A stretch of DNA of 64,000 nucleotides from Pseudarthrobacter sp. IC2-21 (GCF_034048115.1 NZ_CP139145.1:2542001-2606000), one strand, 5' to 3'; numbered from the stretch's first letter, positions 53,437-63,532 are shown. Numbers and translations: made by a program. The notes: a model not told the origin generated them from the letters alone.

Positions 53437-54611
53437 AGCGATGCCTCCCGGAGCCGCACATTGTCCAGCGCCGCCGTGAGCGCCAACTGCTCGGCCTCAT
53501 CGGCGTCACGGCCGCGGACGTGGTCCAGGAAGCCGCAGCAGACGGCGAGGTCGTCCCGGGCCTCGGCAAGCCGGGTGCTGTAGTTTGCCGACGCCCTGGC
53601 GGTGCCGCCCTGCGGATCAAAACCCAGGACCAGGGTGTCCGGAAAGCGTGCCCGCAACCGCTCCATGGCCTGCCCGGGACGCTGCGCGTCGGTCAGCGTA
53701 ATCTGGCAGTAAGCGTCCTCGGCCCAGGTGTGATCCCCGGACTCAAGAAGTTCGGCGATGCCGCCGCGCAGGACAGCCAGCTTCCGCGGGGCCTCCCACG
53801 ACAGTTCCGCGATGCCGGTGACGCCCTCCGGGCCGACGTCGATAATCCAGCTTCCCTTGACATGGTTGGCCTCGGAGAACGAATAGGCCAGGGGCGAACC
53901 CGAATACCTGACTGTTGGGGACAAGGTCTGGCGTCCGTGCAGGTGGCCCAAAGCCGTGTAACTGAAGTCATCGAACAGATCCAGCGGGACCGCGCCCACT
54001 CCCCCGATGCTGAGGTCCCGCTCGCTGTCCGAGCTGATACCGCCGCTGGCGAACGTATGGGCGAGGACCACCGAGTGGACCGGTCCCTGTGCGCTGCGCC
54101 GGGCGAGGTCCGCCCGGATTCGGTCCGTAGCGGCGCGCGTGACAGCAAAATGGCTGGCCGGCTCGGCACCGAGCTGATCCGCAACGAGCCGCGGCTCCAG
54201 CCACGGAATGCCGTAAAAGGCCAGAACGGCGCCCTGAGCCTCACCGTCCGGTTCCAAAGGCAGGATCAGGGGCTGGTCCAGGTCAGCCAGCCTGGTCCGC
54301 AGATGCACGCCGCCGCGTTCAAGCAGGCGGGAGGCGAAACCCAGCCGGATGGCGGAGTCGTGGTTGCCGCTGGTCAGGACCACAGTGGCGCCGGCCCCGC
54401 TCAGCCGGACCAGGGCGTCATCCAGCAGGCCCACAACGTCCACGCCGGGCAGTGCGCGGTCATAGACATCACCGGCGATCAGGACAACGTCAATCCCCTG
54501 CGCCGAGACAGCTGTGACGAGCTGATCGACGAATGCCCGCTGGGCGTCCAGCATTCCGACGCCGTGGAAGGACCGGCCCAAATGCCAGTCCGATGTGTGC
54601 AATAACCGCAT
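53433..54611 (-). CDS. sbcD: Exonuclease subunit SbcD (Mre11-like nuclease)
   Basis: A 392-residue calcineurin-like nuclease and partner of SbcC. Metal-binding motifs in order are HTSDWHLGRSFHG, IAGDVYDRA, TSGNHDSAIR, VLAHTFASG and ALGHLHGRQ. The capping and SbcC-binding region follows. Length is normal. ATG at 54611 starts immediately at the nuclease fold, as in the family. sbcD-sbcC form a two-gene operon. Confidence 0.95.
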   Translation of the reverse strand: MRLLHTSDWHLGRSFHGVGMLDAQRAFVDQLVTAVSAQGIDVVLIAGDVYDRALPGVDVVGLLDDALVRLSGAGATVVLTSGNHDSAIRLGFASRLLERGGVHLRTRLADLDQPLILPLEPDGEAQGAVLAFYGIPWLEPRLVADQLGAEPASHFAVTRAATDRIRADLARRSAQGPVHSVVLAHTFASGGISSDSERDLSIGGVGAVPLDLFDDFSYTALGHLHGRQTLSPTVRYSGSPLAYSFSEANHVKGSWIIDVGPEGVTGIAELSWEAPRKLAVLRGGIAELLESGDHTWAEDAYCQITLTDAQRPGQAMERLRARFPDTLVLGFDPQGGTARASANYSTRLAEARDDLAVCCGFLDHVRGRDADEAEQLALTAALDNVRLREASL

Positions 54612-54703
54612 ATTCCTACGCTATCGGCTGCCACCGACAGTTTTGGCAACCGCCGCAGCAGACTGTCTCTGAGGGCTCCGCTGACGGGTCCGCGCCAGAG
54701 CTC

Positions 54704-55654
54704 CTAGCCGCGCTTTCCGTCGAAGAATTCCTGGGCCTCGTCCCGGCGGGCCCGGCTCTGCGCGGGGGCGGCAACAGGACCCTCGGCGTCGGAGAATTCA
54801 AGGTCGCGGGCCTCGGCGTCGGAAGCGTCAGCATCGTCAGGACCGGCAGCATCAAGGGCGTCGCTGTCGGCCACCGCAGCGGCCGGAGCATCCCCTGCGG
54901 CGAAACCGCGGAAAACCAGGCCGGCGATCCCGGCACCCACAAGCGGCGCAACCCAGAACAGCCACAGCTGCTCAAGGGACCAGCTGGAGCTGAACACTGC
55001 GGAGGCGGTGGCCCGGGCCGGATTGAAGGGGGCGTTGCCCACGGACAGGCCAAGCTGCAGCAACACCGCAAAGGCCAGGCCCACGGCAACGGCTGCGGCC
55101 GGTTTGTTGAGGTTATTGCGGGCCGTCGTGCCCAGGAACACGGCCACCAGGATGGCCGCTCCGAGTACTTCGAGCAGGAGGACGGCGGCCATGGGCGCCT
55201 GGATGATCGAGTGCTCACCAAAGCCGGCAGTCACGGTGTCGAACGCGGTCCTGCTGTCCTGGATGCCCGGCAAGGTACGAAGGATGCCAAACAGCGCCAG
55301 GGCGCCCAGCATCGCCCCCACCAGCTGGGCAGCGATGTACGCTGCCGCGTCGACGGGGCGGATCCGCCCCGCGACGGCGTGACCCACCGTCACGGCCGGG
55401 TTGAAATGGCCGCCTGAGACGTACCCAAAGGCGAGCATGGCCGCCGTCACGGCGAGGCCGGCTGCGAGCGCTGCGGGCAGCGGGCTGGACTGCGGAATGG
55501 AGAACAGCGGCACGCCCAGGCCGGCCACCACGATGAAGAGGCTGCCGAAAGCTTCCGCGGACAGCCTGGCCACCAGCCCGGGCCGGGCATCGGCACTGTT
55601 GCCTGCTGCCGGCCCGGAGGCGGAATCATGGTGGACGGGAACAGGCGTGGTCAT
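54704..55654 (-). CDS. Aquaporin/glycerol facilitator (MIP family)
   Basis: A 316-residue channel protein with six membrane segments and both NPA motifs: GGHFNPAVTVGHAV (near residue 85) and GNAPFNPARATA (near residue 210). An acidic tail of about 65 residues (rich in Asp, Ala and Glu) follows the last helix and is not part of the normal fold. The second NPA is followed by Arg (NPAR), the selectivity-filter arginine. ATG at 55654 has AGGACT upstream; 30 residues before it have no coding signal. Water transport is more likely than glycerol, but this is not settled by the motifs. Confidence 0.92.
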   Translation of the reverse strand: MTTPVPVHHDSASGPAAGNSADARPGLVARLSAEAFGSLFIVVAGLGVPLFSIPQSSPLPAALAAGLAVTAAMLAFGYVSGGHFNPAVTVGHAVAGRIRPVDAAAYIAAQLVGAMLGALALFGILRTLPGIQDSRTAFDTVTAGFGEHSIIQAPMAAVLLLEVLGAAILVAVFLGTTARNNLNKPAAAVAVGLAFAVLLQLGLSVGNAPFNPARATASAVFSSSWSLEQLWLFWVAPLVGAGIAGLVFRGFAAGDAPAAAVADSDALDAAGPDDADASDAEARDLEFSDAEGPVAAPAQSRARRDEAQEFFDGKRG

Positions 55655-55834
55655 GGCGTGGAGTCCTAATCGTTGGGGGCGTCGGTTCGCGGCGAAGTCT
55701 CGCTGCCGCGGGGAGTTACCGCCTCGGCCTCTGTATTGTGCCAAGGATTTCTGGGCATTGGCTGAGTCTGAGCTTAGTGGATGGACCGCCGGCGCCGGGG
55801 GCGTTCAGCTGACAGGGCACGGTAAATTGCTTCC

Positions 55835-56914
55835 ATGAGCATTGATCCGGGCGCCGGCGCGCCCTCGCTGAAGTCCCGCATCCACGGCTGCCTGCTGGGC
55901 GGTGCACTGGGAGACTCGCTGGGTTACGCCGTGGAGTTTGACTCCATCGAAGCGATCCGCGGCCGCTTCGGCCCCGCCGGCGTGACGGATCTTGCCATGC
56001 TCCGCGGCGGAAGCCATTTTTCGGATGACACCCAAATGACGCTGTACACGGTGGACGGCCTGGTGGAAGCACTGGAGTGGGCCAACGACGGCGTGGGGGC
56101 CGATGTCAACGCCTGCCTGTGGCTGGCGTACCTGCGGTGGCTGGATACCCAGGACGTGCCGGTGCCCTCGTCCGCGCCGATGCAGCCGAAGCGCTGGATC
56201 GACGGCAACGAGGTCCTCCGGCACCGCCGTGCGCCCGGCAACGCCTGCATCAGCGGGCTGTCCGGCGGCGAGATGGGAACGGTGTGCCGGCCTGTGAACC
56301 CGGACTCGAAGGGCTGCGGTACCGTGATGCGCTCAGCGCCCTTCGGCCTGATTCCGCACATAACGCCCGACGCCGTCTATAAGCTGAGTGCCGATGCCGC
56401 CTCCCTGACCCACGGCCATCCGTCCGCGCGGCAGAGTGCCGGGAGTTTCAGCCTCCTCATCCACCGCCTCGTGTCCGGGGAGAGCCTGCAGGGTGCCGCG
56501 GCAGCGGTGCTGGCGGAGGCCCGCGGCGTGAAGGATGTGGCCGCCGAACTTCCGGAGCGCCTCGAAGCGGCCATCCGGTGGGCGGAATCCGGGGTGCTCA
56601 CGCCCGAGGAACTGGTGCGGGAACTGGGCGAGGGCTGGGTCGCGGAGGAAGCGTTCGCCGTCGGGCTTTATGCGGTCCTGGCCACCGCGCCCGCCGGAAG
56701 CTCCGCGGCACAGCCCGCGGACCATTTCCGGGCGGCCATCTCACTGGCAGTGAACCACAGCGGGGACAGCGATTCCACCGGTTCCATTGCCGGCAACATC
56801 CTCGGCGCCTATTACGGTGAGGCGGCCCTGCCCGGGGAATGGCTCGAAGCGCTTGAGGCACCTGAGGTCATCCGCGGCATGGCCGATCTGCTGGTGGGGG
56901 TCACGACCGCCTGA
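55835..56914 (+). CDS. ADP-ribosylglycohydrolase family protein
   Basis: A 359-residue enzyme of the DraG/ARH family. Mg-binding residues appear in FSDDTQMTLYTVDGL and in HSGDSDSTGSIAGNILGAYYG, with the N-terminal GCLLGGALGDSLGYAVEF. It would remove ADP-ribose from proteins or nucleic acids, or act on ADP-ribosyl derivatives. No partner transferase (DraT-like) or other ADP-ribosylation gene is nearby. ATG at 55835 begins the fold after about 10 residues. The 3' end overlaps the convergent DUF4395 gene by 14 bases. Confidence 0.93.
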   Translation: MSIDPGAGAPSLKSRIHGCLLGGALGDSLGYAVEFDSIEAIRGRFGPAGVTDLAMLRGGSHFSDDTQMTLYTVDGLVEALEWANDGVGADVNACLWLAYLRWLDTQDVPVPSSAPMQPKRWIDGNEVLRHRRAPGNACISGLSGGEMGTVCRPVNPDSKGCGTVMRSAPFGLIPHITPDAVYKLSADAASLTHGHPSARQSAGSFSLLIHRLVSGESLQGAAAAVLAEARGVKDVAAELPERLEAAIRWAESGVLTPEELVRELGEGWVAEEAFAVGLYAVLATAPAGSSAAQPADHFRAAISLAVNHSGDSDSTGSIAGNILGAYYGEAALPGEWLEALEAPEVIRGMADLLVGVTTA

Positions 56915-57419
56915 GCGCCAGGTTATTGCAGGCCTCGCAAACATCTTCCGGGATCAGGCCGCGGCGCTGCAGGAAGCCGAAGATCACACAGCCCAGGCAA
57001 AAGCCGGCGAAAGCCTCAAGGGAGGCAGCCGCGATCAGCACCGCCAGCACAATCCAGGCGGCGGGGGCGGCGCCGGCGGCGAACAGGATCAGCGCCGCAG
57101 TGGACACCGCAGTGCCGATGCCCTGCGCAAAACGCTTGGGTGGCCCGGGCACCAGGCGGGCCCGGCCCAGCCGCGGCGCGAGGACCTTCACGGACAGCAG
57201 GGCCAGCGGCGAAAAACGCGGGCCGAAGAGCACCCTCAGCCAGAACCCGGCAGCGACCAGGACGAGCCCCCAGCCGGAACCCGTCAGCAACGTGACACCG
57301 GCGAGGAACACCACCAGGCCTGCGGTAGTCCGGGCCGCGTACTCATTGACGGGATTGGGGAAGGCAAACACGGCGGACCAGTTGATACCGCGTCGTGAAC
57401 CGCTCATCAGTTTGCTCAT
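56901..57419 (-). CDS. DUF4395 membrane protein
   Basis: A 172-residue protein with four membrane segments. The family signature is the C-terminal CLGCVIFGFLQRRG followed by EDVCEACNN: two CxxC pairs that could bind a metal or form disulfides. The N-terminus contains NPVNEYAARTTAGLVVF, the usual start of the domain. Function is unknown; DUF4395 genes are often close to thioredoxin or thiosulfate sulfurtransferase genes, but none is here. It converges with the ADP-ribosylglycohydrolase gene and overlaps it by 14 bases. Confidence 0.9.
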   Translation of the reverse strand: MSKLMSGSRRGINWSAVFAFPNPVNEYAARTTAGLVVFLAGVTLLTGSGWGLVLVAAGFWLRVLFGPRFSPLALLSVKVLAPRLGRARLVPGPPKRFAQGIGTAVSTAALILFAAGAAPAAWIVLAVLIAAASLEAFAGFCLGCVIFGFLQRRGLIPEDVCEACNNLALRRS

Positions 57420-57503
57420 CCTGCAAGGCTAGAATCCGGCAGGACGGCTGGAAAGATTTGTTGCGCCGCATGAACAGGGCGGGTGTCTTGAGACGGCGCG
57501 CCT

Positions 57504-58514
57504 TTAGACGGCCGCAGCGCCGGCGTAGCCGCCCACCATCTGCAGGAACTCCCCTTCCGAGAGCACCTCGATGGGCTGGCCCCGGTCATGCAGCTCCAGG
57601 ACCCGCCGCGCCTTGCCCGTGAGCCGACCGGACCTCAGGTCCGAGGCCACAAACCCGTCGCCCACCACCAGCACGGTTGTGCGTGCGGTCACGCGGCTTT
57701 CCGGCCGGGCACCCAGCTCGGCCGAACGCACTTTGGCTTCCGGCCGGGCCATGGCCAGCTGGCCCGTGAAGACCACCGTCTGGCCATACAGCGGGTGGGA
57801 CGGCTCGGCGGCGGCGTTGGGGAGGGGGTTGGCTCCCTCTTCCGGCCAGCCCGCCATAAAGGGACGCACAGCCGCACCAGCGCCGCCCGCGGCGGCCGAG
57901 AGGGCGGCGAGGCTGGCTTTGGACAGGAGGTCCCTGGCCGGGTCGAAGGCGTCCTGGCGCGGCACTTCCAAGCCCAGTGAGAGGTACAGTTCGGCAATGC
58001 TGTTGGCGTTGTTCCGGGCAGCGATGTCGATCAGGATGCCGGCGCACGCACGGGCATCCTCGGCGGCATCGTGGTGGTTGACCAGCGGCACGCCGGCTTC
58101 CTCGGCCGCGAACGGCAGGGAATTGGACACCAGGGAATAACAGCGCCGGGACAGCATCACCGTGCACACATAGTCGTAGGCGGGTCCGGGCAGGCCCGAG
58201 ACTTCGAGCCCGGACCGGATCACGCCAAGGTCGAAGGCGGCGTTGTGGGCCGCCAGAACATCGCCGCCAATGAAGGCGCCAATCTCGGGGAACAATTCGC
58301 CGAAGCGGGGCAGCCCGGCAACGTCCTCGGAGCGGATGCCGTGGATGCGGACATTGTGGTATTCAAAGTGGTCGTGGTTGGCCGGTGGCCGCATCAGCCA
58401 GGACGCCTCGTCCACAACACGGCCGCCACGTACCTTCGTCAGCCCCACCGCGCACGGCGAACCCCGGAAGCCGTTCGCAGTTTCGAAGTCGATCGCCGTA
58501 AAGTCCAGTCCCAC
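57504..58514 (-). CDS. DnaQ-like exonuclease with C-terminal BRCT domain
   Basis: A 336-residue protein. Residues 1-170 form a DEDDh exonuclease domain: FTAIDFETANG (first Asp and Glu), LAAHNAAFDLGVI (second Asp) and NHHDAAEDARACA (His and last Asp). A linker leads to a C-terminal BRCT domain beginning PLYGQTVVFTGQLAMARPEA (core GQTVVFTGQL) and ending near VLSEGEFLQMVGG. DnaQ-BRCT fusions are known in actinobacteria and are predicted to act in DNA repair. The start is given as GTG at 58514; a GTG nine bases earlier is possible. The upstream extension to 58637 lacks coding character. Confidence 0.87.
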   Translation of the reverse strand: MGLDFTAIDFETANGFRGSPCAVGLTKVRGGRVVDEASWLMRPPANHDHFEYHNVRIHGIRSEDVAGLPRFGELFPEIGAFIGGDVLAAHNAAFDLGVIRSGLEVSGLPGPAYDYVCTVMLSRRCYSLVSNSLPFAAEEAGVPLVNHHDAAEDARACAGILIDIAARNNANSIAELYLSLGLEVPRQDAFDPARDLLSKASLAALSAAAGGAGAAVRPFMAGWPEEGANPLPNAAAEPSHPLYGQTVVFTGQLAMARPEAKVRSAELGARPESRVTARTTVLVVGDGFVASDLRSGRLTGKARRVLELHDRGQPIEVLSEGEFLQMVGGYAGAAAV

Positions 58515-58625
58515 GGCCCACACTTTACCGCCGGACCGGGCCGTTCCCGTGTCACCGGGCGGCCCTGTCGCGGATATCACGTGGCTGCCGGGAGCGCCGT
58601 CACCCCTGTCAAGTACCCTAGGGAG

Positions 58626-59411
58626 GTGAACTTTCATGCAATCACCGACCTTGCCGTGCCCATGCTGGGCGGCGCAGGACCCATCCAGCCGCAGCTGGCT
58701 TCATTCCTGCCCGACTGGCTGAACCCCGACGTCTTCCTGCGGGACTCCCCGCTCGGACCGTGGGTCGTCCTGGTGGTCTGCGCCATAGTCTTCTCCGAAA
58801 CCGGCCTGCTGGTGGGCTTCTTTCTGCCCGGCGACTCCATGCTGTTCACCGCCGGCCTGCTCGTGGCCACCGGCGCCATCAACTTCAACCTGTGGGCCAT
58901 GTGCGGGCTGATTATCGTTGCGGCCATCCTGGGCAACCAGACGGGTTACCTCATCGGGTCCAAGGCCGGGCCCGCGATCTTCAACAAGCCCGACTCCAGG
59001 CTGTTCAAACGCGAGAACGTGGAGAGCGCCCATGCGTTCTTCGAAAAGCACGGCGGCAAAGCGCTGATCCTGGCCCGCTTCGTCCCCATCATCCGGACCT
59101 TCGTTCCTGTCATCGTGGGCGTGGCCCAGATGGATAAGCGCAAGTTCTTCCTCTACAACGTCATCGGGGCGGTGCTGTGGGGCGGTGGCGTCACGCTGCT
59201 GGGCGCGTGGCTGGGCCAGTTCAGCTGGGTCGGCAACAACATCGACATCATCTTCATTGCCATCGTGCTCGTCTCCGTGATCCCGATCGGCATCGAGGTT
59301 CTCCGGGGCATGTCGGCGAAGCGCCAGGCAGCCCACTTCGGCACGGACGCCGTGGACGAATTCATCGAGGAGCACGAACCCCAGGAGGAGCGCAAGACCA
59401 ACCTGGACTAG
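58626..59411 (+). CDS. DedA-family membrane protein
   Basis: A 261-residue membrane protein of the DedA/VTT family. Conserved strings are FSETGLLVGFFLPGDSMLF (core GLLVGFFLPGDS) and the motif ALILARFVPIIRTFVPVIVG with the conserved Arg/Pro residues, then YNVIGAVLWGG. DedA proteins move phospholipids or help undecaprenyl-phosphate recycling and maintain membrane potential. The C-terminal 40 residues are polar and acidic. The start is GTG at 58626, where the sequence AGGGAG directly precedes it; an alternative in-frame ATG lies at 58660. It is divergent from the DnaQ-BRCT gene. Confidence 0.88.
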   Translation: MNFHAITDLAVPMLGGAGPIQPQLASFLPDWLNPDVFLRDSPLGPWVVLVVCAIVFSETGLLVGFFLPGDSMLFTAGLLVATGAINFNLWAMCGLIIVAAILGNQTGYLIGSKAGPAIFNKPDSRLFKRENVESAHAFFEKHGGKALILARFVPIIRTFVPVIVGVAQMDKRKFFLYNVIGAVLWGGGVTLLGAWLGQFSWVGNNIDIIFIAIVLVSVIPIGIEVLRGMSAKRQAAHFGTDAVDEFIEEHEPQEERKTNLD

Positions 59412-59447
59412 GCCCGGGCACAATCTGCGTACAAGCTCCGCGGGATA

Positions 59448-59481
59448 ACGAAGGGAGCCACACTTGTGTGGCTCCCTTCGT
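59448..59481. terminator. Bidirectional terminator between dedA-like gene and rdgB
   Basis: A 34-base perfect inverted repeat: ACGAAGGGAGCCACAC and GTGTGGCTCCCTTCGT around TT. It lies between convergent genes (ends at 59411 and 59509). Confidence 0.9.
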
Positions 59482-59508
59482 CGTCCCGCGCGGGGAGCGG
59501 CCGGCCCG

Positions 59509-60210
59509 CTACTGCCGCGCCAGGGCCTCAACGATAGCCGGCAGGAGCGCCCGGAAGGCCTTGCCCCGGTGGCTGATGGCGTTTTTCTCTTCCGGCAGGA
59601 GCTCGGCGCAGCTGCGGTCCTCGCCAACGGGCTGCAGCACGGGGTCGTAACCGAAGCCGCCCTCGCCCCGTGGTTCGCGCAGCAGGAAACCCTCCAGCTG
59701 GCCGTACTCCACCACTTCCTGGCCGGCGCCGTCCGGGGACGGAACAGCCAGCGCGGCTGCGCAGACGAACGCCGCACCGCGGTGCGTGTCCGGCACGTCC
59801 GAAAGCTGGTCCAACAGGAGCCGAAGGTTGGCCGCATCGTCGCCGTGCCGCCCGGCCCACCGTGCCGAAAAAATTCCCGGTGCCCCGCCCAGGACATCCA
59901 CGGCCAGGCCGGAATCGTCGGCAATGGCCACCAGCCCGGTGGCCGCCGCTACGGCCCTGGCCTTCAGGAGGGAATTTTCGGCGAACGTCACGCCGGTTTC
60001 GGCGACGTCCGGGGCACCGGCAGCGGCGGCGTCCACCACCTGGGTGTCGACGTCGAGCCCTGGCACCTGCCCGCGCAGGAGCTCGCGGAGCTCCCGGAGT
60101 TTGCCCTTGTTGTGGGTAGCAAGCACCAGCCGCGGCACCATGCCTTCGGGCACCGATCCGTCAGGCCCTGTCTGCTCCGGAAGGGAGCCGCCGGGGGCCG
60201 CCACGCTCAC
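59509..60210 (-). CDS. rdgB: XTP/dITP diphosphatase (RdgB/HAM1)
   Basis: A 233-residue house-cleaning nucleotide pyrophosphatase that removes ITP and XTP. Marks are [58 protein letters not shown] (core [16 protein letters not shown]) and [11 protein letters not shown], with [12 protein letters not shown] at the end. About 26 extra N-terminal residues precede the fold. The start is GTG at 60210, overlapping the rph stop (GTGA), the conserved rph-rdgB coupling in actinobacteria. Confidence 0.95.
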   Translation of the reverse strand: MSVAAPGGSLPEQTGPDGSVPEGMVPRLVLATHNKGKLRELRELLRGQVPGLDVDTQVVDAAAAGAPDVAETGVTFAENSLLKARAVAAATGLVAIADDSGLAVDVLGGAPGIFSARWAGRHGDDAANLRLLLDQLSDVPDTHRGAAFVCAAALAVPSPDGAGQEVVEYGQLEGFLLREPRGEGGFGYDPVLQPVGEDRSCAELLPEEKNAISHRGKAFRALLPAIVEALARQ

Positions 60211-60965
60211 AGGGAGTCCGCGAGGGTTTCGCGCTGGATCGCCGCCAGTTGGGTGGTGCCCAGCAGGGCGAGGTCCAGCAGCTGGTTGAGTTCGTCGCGG
60301 TCGAAAGGCGCTCCCTCGGCGGTGCCCTGGACCTCGACGAACTTCCCGGACCCGGTGACCACCACGTTCATGTCCGTTTCGGCGCGGACGTCCTCAACGT
60401 AGGGCAGGTCCAGCATGGGCACGCCATCGATGATGCCCACGGAGACGGCCGCGATGGTGTCCACGAGGGGCTGGGCGTTTTTGGCGATGAGCTTGTTGTC
60501 GCGGGCGAAGCGGATGGCGTCGGCCAGGGCCACGTAGGCGCCGGTGATGGCCGCGGTTCGGGTTCCGCCGTCGGCCTGGAGAACGTCACAGTCCAGCACG
60601 ATGGTGTTTTCGCCCAGGGCCTTGGTGTCGATGATGGACCGCAGCGACCGGCCGATGAGGCGGGAGATTTCGTGGGTCCGGCCGCCGATCTTGCCCTTGA
60701 CCGACTCGCGGTCCGAACGGGTGTTGGTGGCCCTCGGCAGCATCGCGTACTCGGCCGTCACCCAGCCGCGGCCTTCGCCCTTGAGCCAGCGGGGCACGCC
60801 TGCCGTCAGCGAAGCCGTGCACAGGACCCGGGTGTTGCCGAACTCGATGAGGGCCGATCCCTCGGCCTGCTTGGACCATCCGCGGGTGATGCTGATGGGG
60901 CGGAGCTGGTCGGGGGCGCGGCCATCGGCGCGCACTACGGGCACTGCAGTTGCTTCAGAAGTCAT
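60207..60965 (-). CDS. rph: Ribonuclease PH
   Basis: A 252-residue phosphorolytic 3'-5' exoribonuclease that trims tRNA 3' ends. Family strings are [18 protein letters not shown] (core ITRGW), [30 protein letters not shown], the phosphate-binding [15 protein letters not shown], and [27 protein letters not shown] (core [17 protein letters not shown]). Length is normal. ATG at 60965. It is in the murI-MBL-rph-rdgB chain. Confidence 0.96.
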   Translation of the reverse strand: MTSEATAVPVVRADGRAPDQLRPISITRGWSKQAEGSALIEFGNTRVLCTASLTAGVPRWLKGEGRGWVTAEYAMLPRATNTRSDRESVKGKIGGRTHEISRLIGRSLRSIIDTKALGENTIVLDCDVLQADGGTRTAAITGAYVALADAIRFARDNKLIAKNAQPLVDTIAAVSVGIIDGVPMLDLPYVEDVRAETDMNVVVTGSGKFVEVQGTAEGAPFDRDELNQLLDLALLGTTQLAAIQRETLADSL

Positions 60966-61023
60966 GCCTTTAGCTTATCGACTCGCAGCAGAACCACCGG
61001 CCCCCCGGCCACCGCACAGAACC

Positions 61024-61821
61024 TCAGATCGTGTAGTGCACCCCGGCCACAGCCACTGCCACGTGCTGTCCGAATACTTCCTTCGCTTCGGCCATGACCG
61101 TGCTGGGTGAAGTCCACACCGGAATGTGCGTGAGCAGGAGCCTGCGTGCCCCGGCAGCGGCGGCTGCTTCACCCGCGCGTTTGCCGGTCAGGTGAACGTC
61201 CTTGATGGCGTCGTCGCGGCCTTCTTCAAAGGCGGCTTCGCACAGGAACAGGTCCGCGTCCTTGGCGGCCTCCTCCAGGCCGGTGCAGGAGTCGGTGTCC
61301 CCCGAATACGTCAGGACGCGGCTGACCAGGTTGCCTTCCTTATCCGGTTCGGTGACGTCCACGCGGAGCGCATAGGCCTCCTCCACCGGATGGTTGACTC
61401 CGAACGGCGTTACCGTGAAGGGACCCACCGTGACGGGCCCGCGTTCAGTCCAGTTGGTGAAGTCGAATTCCTCGTGCATGCCCGGGTCCAGTTCTAGCCC
61501 GTAGGCGGTGGCCATCCTGTCCGCCGTGGCAGCGGGACCCCACACGGGGATCCGCCCGCGGCCCCAGCCGCCGGGCTTCCAGCGGACGGCCACGTGCAGT
61601 CCGCAAAGGTCCATGCAGTGGTCCGGGTGCAGGTGGGTGAGGAAAATCGCATCGATGTCCTCCAGGTCGGTGTAGCGCTGGATGGCGCCGAGGGCTCCAC
61701 TGCCCAGATCCATCACGATCTTCCAGGTCCGCTCACCGTCATGGGCGGTCAGGAGGTAGCACGACGCCGGCGAACCGGGGCCGGGAAAGGATCCCGTGCA
61801 GCCCACGATGGTCAGTTTCAC
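61024..61821 (-). CDS. MBL-fold hydrolase (RNase Z-like superfamily)
   Basis: A 265-residue MBL protein. Metal ligands lie in [16 protein letters not shown], the histidine of [23 protein letters not shown], and the terminal LLLTHIPVW. It resembles the RNase Z/PhnP branch but is shorter than tRNase Z and lacks a visible flexible arm, so tRNA 3' processing is unproven. Its ATG overlaps the murI stop, and rph follows 58 bases later, a conserved actinobacterial order. Confidence 0.9.
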   Translation of the reverse strand: MKLTIVGCTGSFPGPGSPASCYLLTAHDGERTWKIVMDLGSGALGAIQRYTDLEDIDAIFLTHLHPDHCMDLCGLHVAVRWKPGGWGRGRIPVWGPAATADRMATAYGLELDPGMHEEFDFTNWTERGPVTVGPFTVTPFGVNHPVEEAYALRVDVTEPDKEGNLVSRVLTYSGDTDSCTGLEEAAKDADLFLCEAAFEEGRDDAIKDVHLTGKRAGEAAAAAGARRLLLTHIPVWTSPSTVMAEAKEVFGQHVAVAVAGVHYTI

Positions 61822-62846
61822 TGCGCAGGACCTCCGGCCCGCAGCCCGCCGACGAAGTTGGACACCCGCTGCCCCGCGCCGCCGAAGCGGGTACCGGCCT
61901 GCTGGGCGGCCTCGATCATCTCCGGGGTGATGCGGGCCAGGCTGCCAGTGGGGTATTGGGCGGCAACATGGTCCACGTGCTTGACGGAGAGGACCTCCGG
62001 GCCCAGGAATCTGCGGGCCAGGGTTTCGAACTGGGCTGCGTCGCCGGTGGCGATGAAGTGATGTTCCGGCGGGGCGGCGGTGGTTCGCTGCAGGTTGTGG
62101 TTGGCGAGCGCCCGGTACACGTCCTTGGCCGTCTCCTCTGCGCTGGACACCAGGGTCACGGCATCGCCCATCACAAAGGAAATCACGCCGGTCAGGAGCG
62201 GGTAGTGCGTGCAGCCGAGGACCACGGTGTCAACGCCGGCGGCCTTCAGCGGCGCGAGGTATTCTTCGGCCACGGCAAGGAGTTCGGGACCGGTGGTGAT
62301 GCCGGCCTCCACGTAGCTGACAAACGCGGGGCAGGCCACGGAGGTGATGGCAAGGTCCGGCGCAGCGGCGAAGGTGTCCTCGTAGGCTCGGGAACCTACC
62401 GTGGCGGAGGTTCCGATCACGCCGACGCGGCCGCTGCGGGTGGCGGCTACCGCCCGCCGCACCGCGGGCTGGATCACTTCGATGACGGGGATGCCGTACT
62501 TGGCGGTGTACCGCTCGCGGGCGTCCCTGAGGACGGCGGCCGACGCCGAGTTGCAGGCGATGGTGAGCAGCTTGACGCCGGAGTCCACCAGTTCGTCCAT
62601 CACACCCAGGGCGTTCGCGCGGACTTCGGCGATGGGCAGCGGCCCGTATGGCCCGTTGGCCGTGTCCCCCACATAGAGGATGGACTCGTTGGGAAGCTGG
62701 TCTATGATGGCCCGCGCCACCGTCAGCCCCCCGACGCCCGAATCAAAGATGCCAAGGGGGCGGGATCCCATCAGGCTGGCGCTGTTGCTGGCTGCGGACT
62801 CGCGTGCTGCTGCGTCGGACGGATCCATGCTCGAGGGTGTTGTCAT
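61818..62846 (-). CDS. murI: Glutamate racemase
   Basis: A 342-residue cofactor-independent racemase that provides D-glutamate for peptidoglycan. The two catalytic cysteines are in [13 protein letters not shown] and [12 protein letters not shown]. The N-terminal domain opens with [19 protein letters not shown] at 62846 gives an N-terminal extension of about 29 residues; ATG at 62828 or 62771 (just before the fold) are alternatives, none with a strong ribosome site. The C-terminal [18 protein letters not shown] is actinobacteria-like. The stop overlaps the MBL gene. Confidence 0.94.
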   Translation of the reverse strand: MTTPSSMDPSDAAARESAASNSASLMGSRPLGIFDSGVGGLTVARAIIDQLPNESILYVGDTANGPYGPLPIAEVRANALGVMDELVDSGVKLLTIACNSASAAVLRDARERYTAKYGIPVIEVIQPAVRRAVAATRSGRVGVIGTSATVGSRAYEDTFAAAPDLAITSVACPAFVSYVEAGITTGPELLAVAEEYLAPLKAAGVDTVVLGCTHYPLLTGVISFVMGDAVTLVSSAEETAKDVYRALANHNLQRTTAAPPEHHFIATGDAAQFETLARRFLGPEVLSVKHVDHVAAQYPTGSLARITPEMIEAAQQAGTRFGGAGQRVSNFVGGLRAGGPAQ

Positions 62847-62965
62847 GATTATTCGAGGATAGGTCTTCCCTGCGGCCGCAGCCATCACATTGTGGCGGCG
62901 CACTCATGTCGAATATGTCACAGTGCAGCCGCGCCGGCCGGATGCGCAGACGGCACCAGTGCAGG

Positions 62966-63532
62966 TCAGGCGCGCGAATCCAATGACTGGAGCATGGCCT
63001 GGACCAGAGACTCCTGGAGCCAGGTTGTGAAGTTGTAGACGAGGGCGAGATAGCTTTCCACGTCTTCCGCCTGCGACCAGTCCTGCATCAGGTGCACGTG
63101 CTCCGCGTCTTCCTCGTCCCTGATGTCCAGGCGCTCCGCCAGCACCAGGCGGACATCGTTGAGCGCCATGGACCAGTGCCTGGCGCCGTCTGCGCCAAGC
63201 ACGATTTCGTCCTTGTCCAGGTCGAGGGCGGCAGCCCGCAGAGCGCCGATCTTCGTTTCCCGCAGCGAGCGCTCGGTGAGTTGGCGGAACTCCAGGGACG
63301 CGCCGTCGTCGTCCTTCATGACGTTGGGCAGGAGCCGCTTGACCGCACGGTCCGTGGGTTCCTGGACGTCCATGTCCAGGCCGATCAGGGCCGCCAGCGG
63401 ATCCTGGCTGGTGTGCTCGGCCGGCTCGAGCATGGAGATGACGTCGTCGATCAGGCTGCGCAGCAGCTCCCGCTCTGCGGGCTCCAGGAATCCGGTGATG
63501 CCTTTGAGTCCGTATTTGAATGCCTTAGCCAC
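62966..63532 (-). CDS. DUF2017-family protein
   Basis: A 188-residue soluble, mostly helical protein of the DUF2017 family, which in actinobacteria is almost always encoded directly after clpS. Recognised by GITGFLEPAERELLRSLIDDVISML (core LEPAERELLRSLID), the acidic centre with FRQLTERSLRETKIG, and the C-terminal DDEVESY-like segment AEDVESYLALVYNFTTWLQESL (core ESYLALVYNF). Function is unknown; the linkage suggests a role with ClpS-dependent proteolysis. The start is GTG at 63532, overlapping clpS by 8 bases. Confidence 0.92.
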   Translation of the reverse strand: MAKAFKYGLKGITGFLEPAERELLRSLIDDVISMLEPAEHTSQDPLAALIGLDMDVQEPTDRAVKRLLPNVMKDDDGASLEFRQLTERSLRETKIGALRAAALDLDKDEIVLGADGARHWSMALNDVRLVLAERLDIRDEEDAEHVHLMQDWSQAEDVESYLALVYNFTTWLQESLVQAMLQSLDSRA

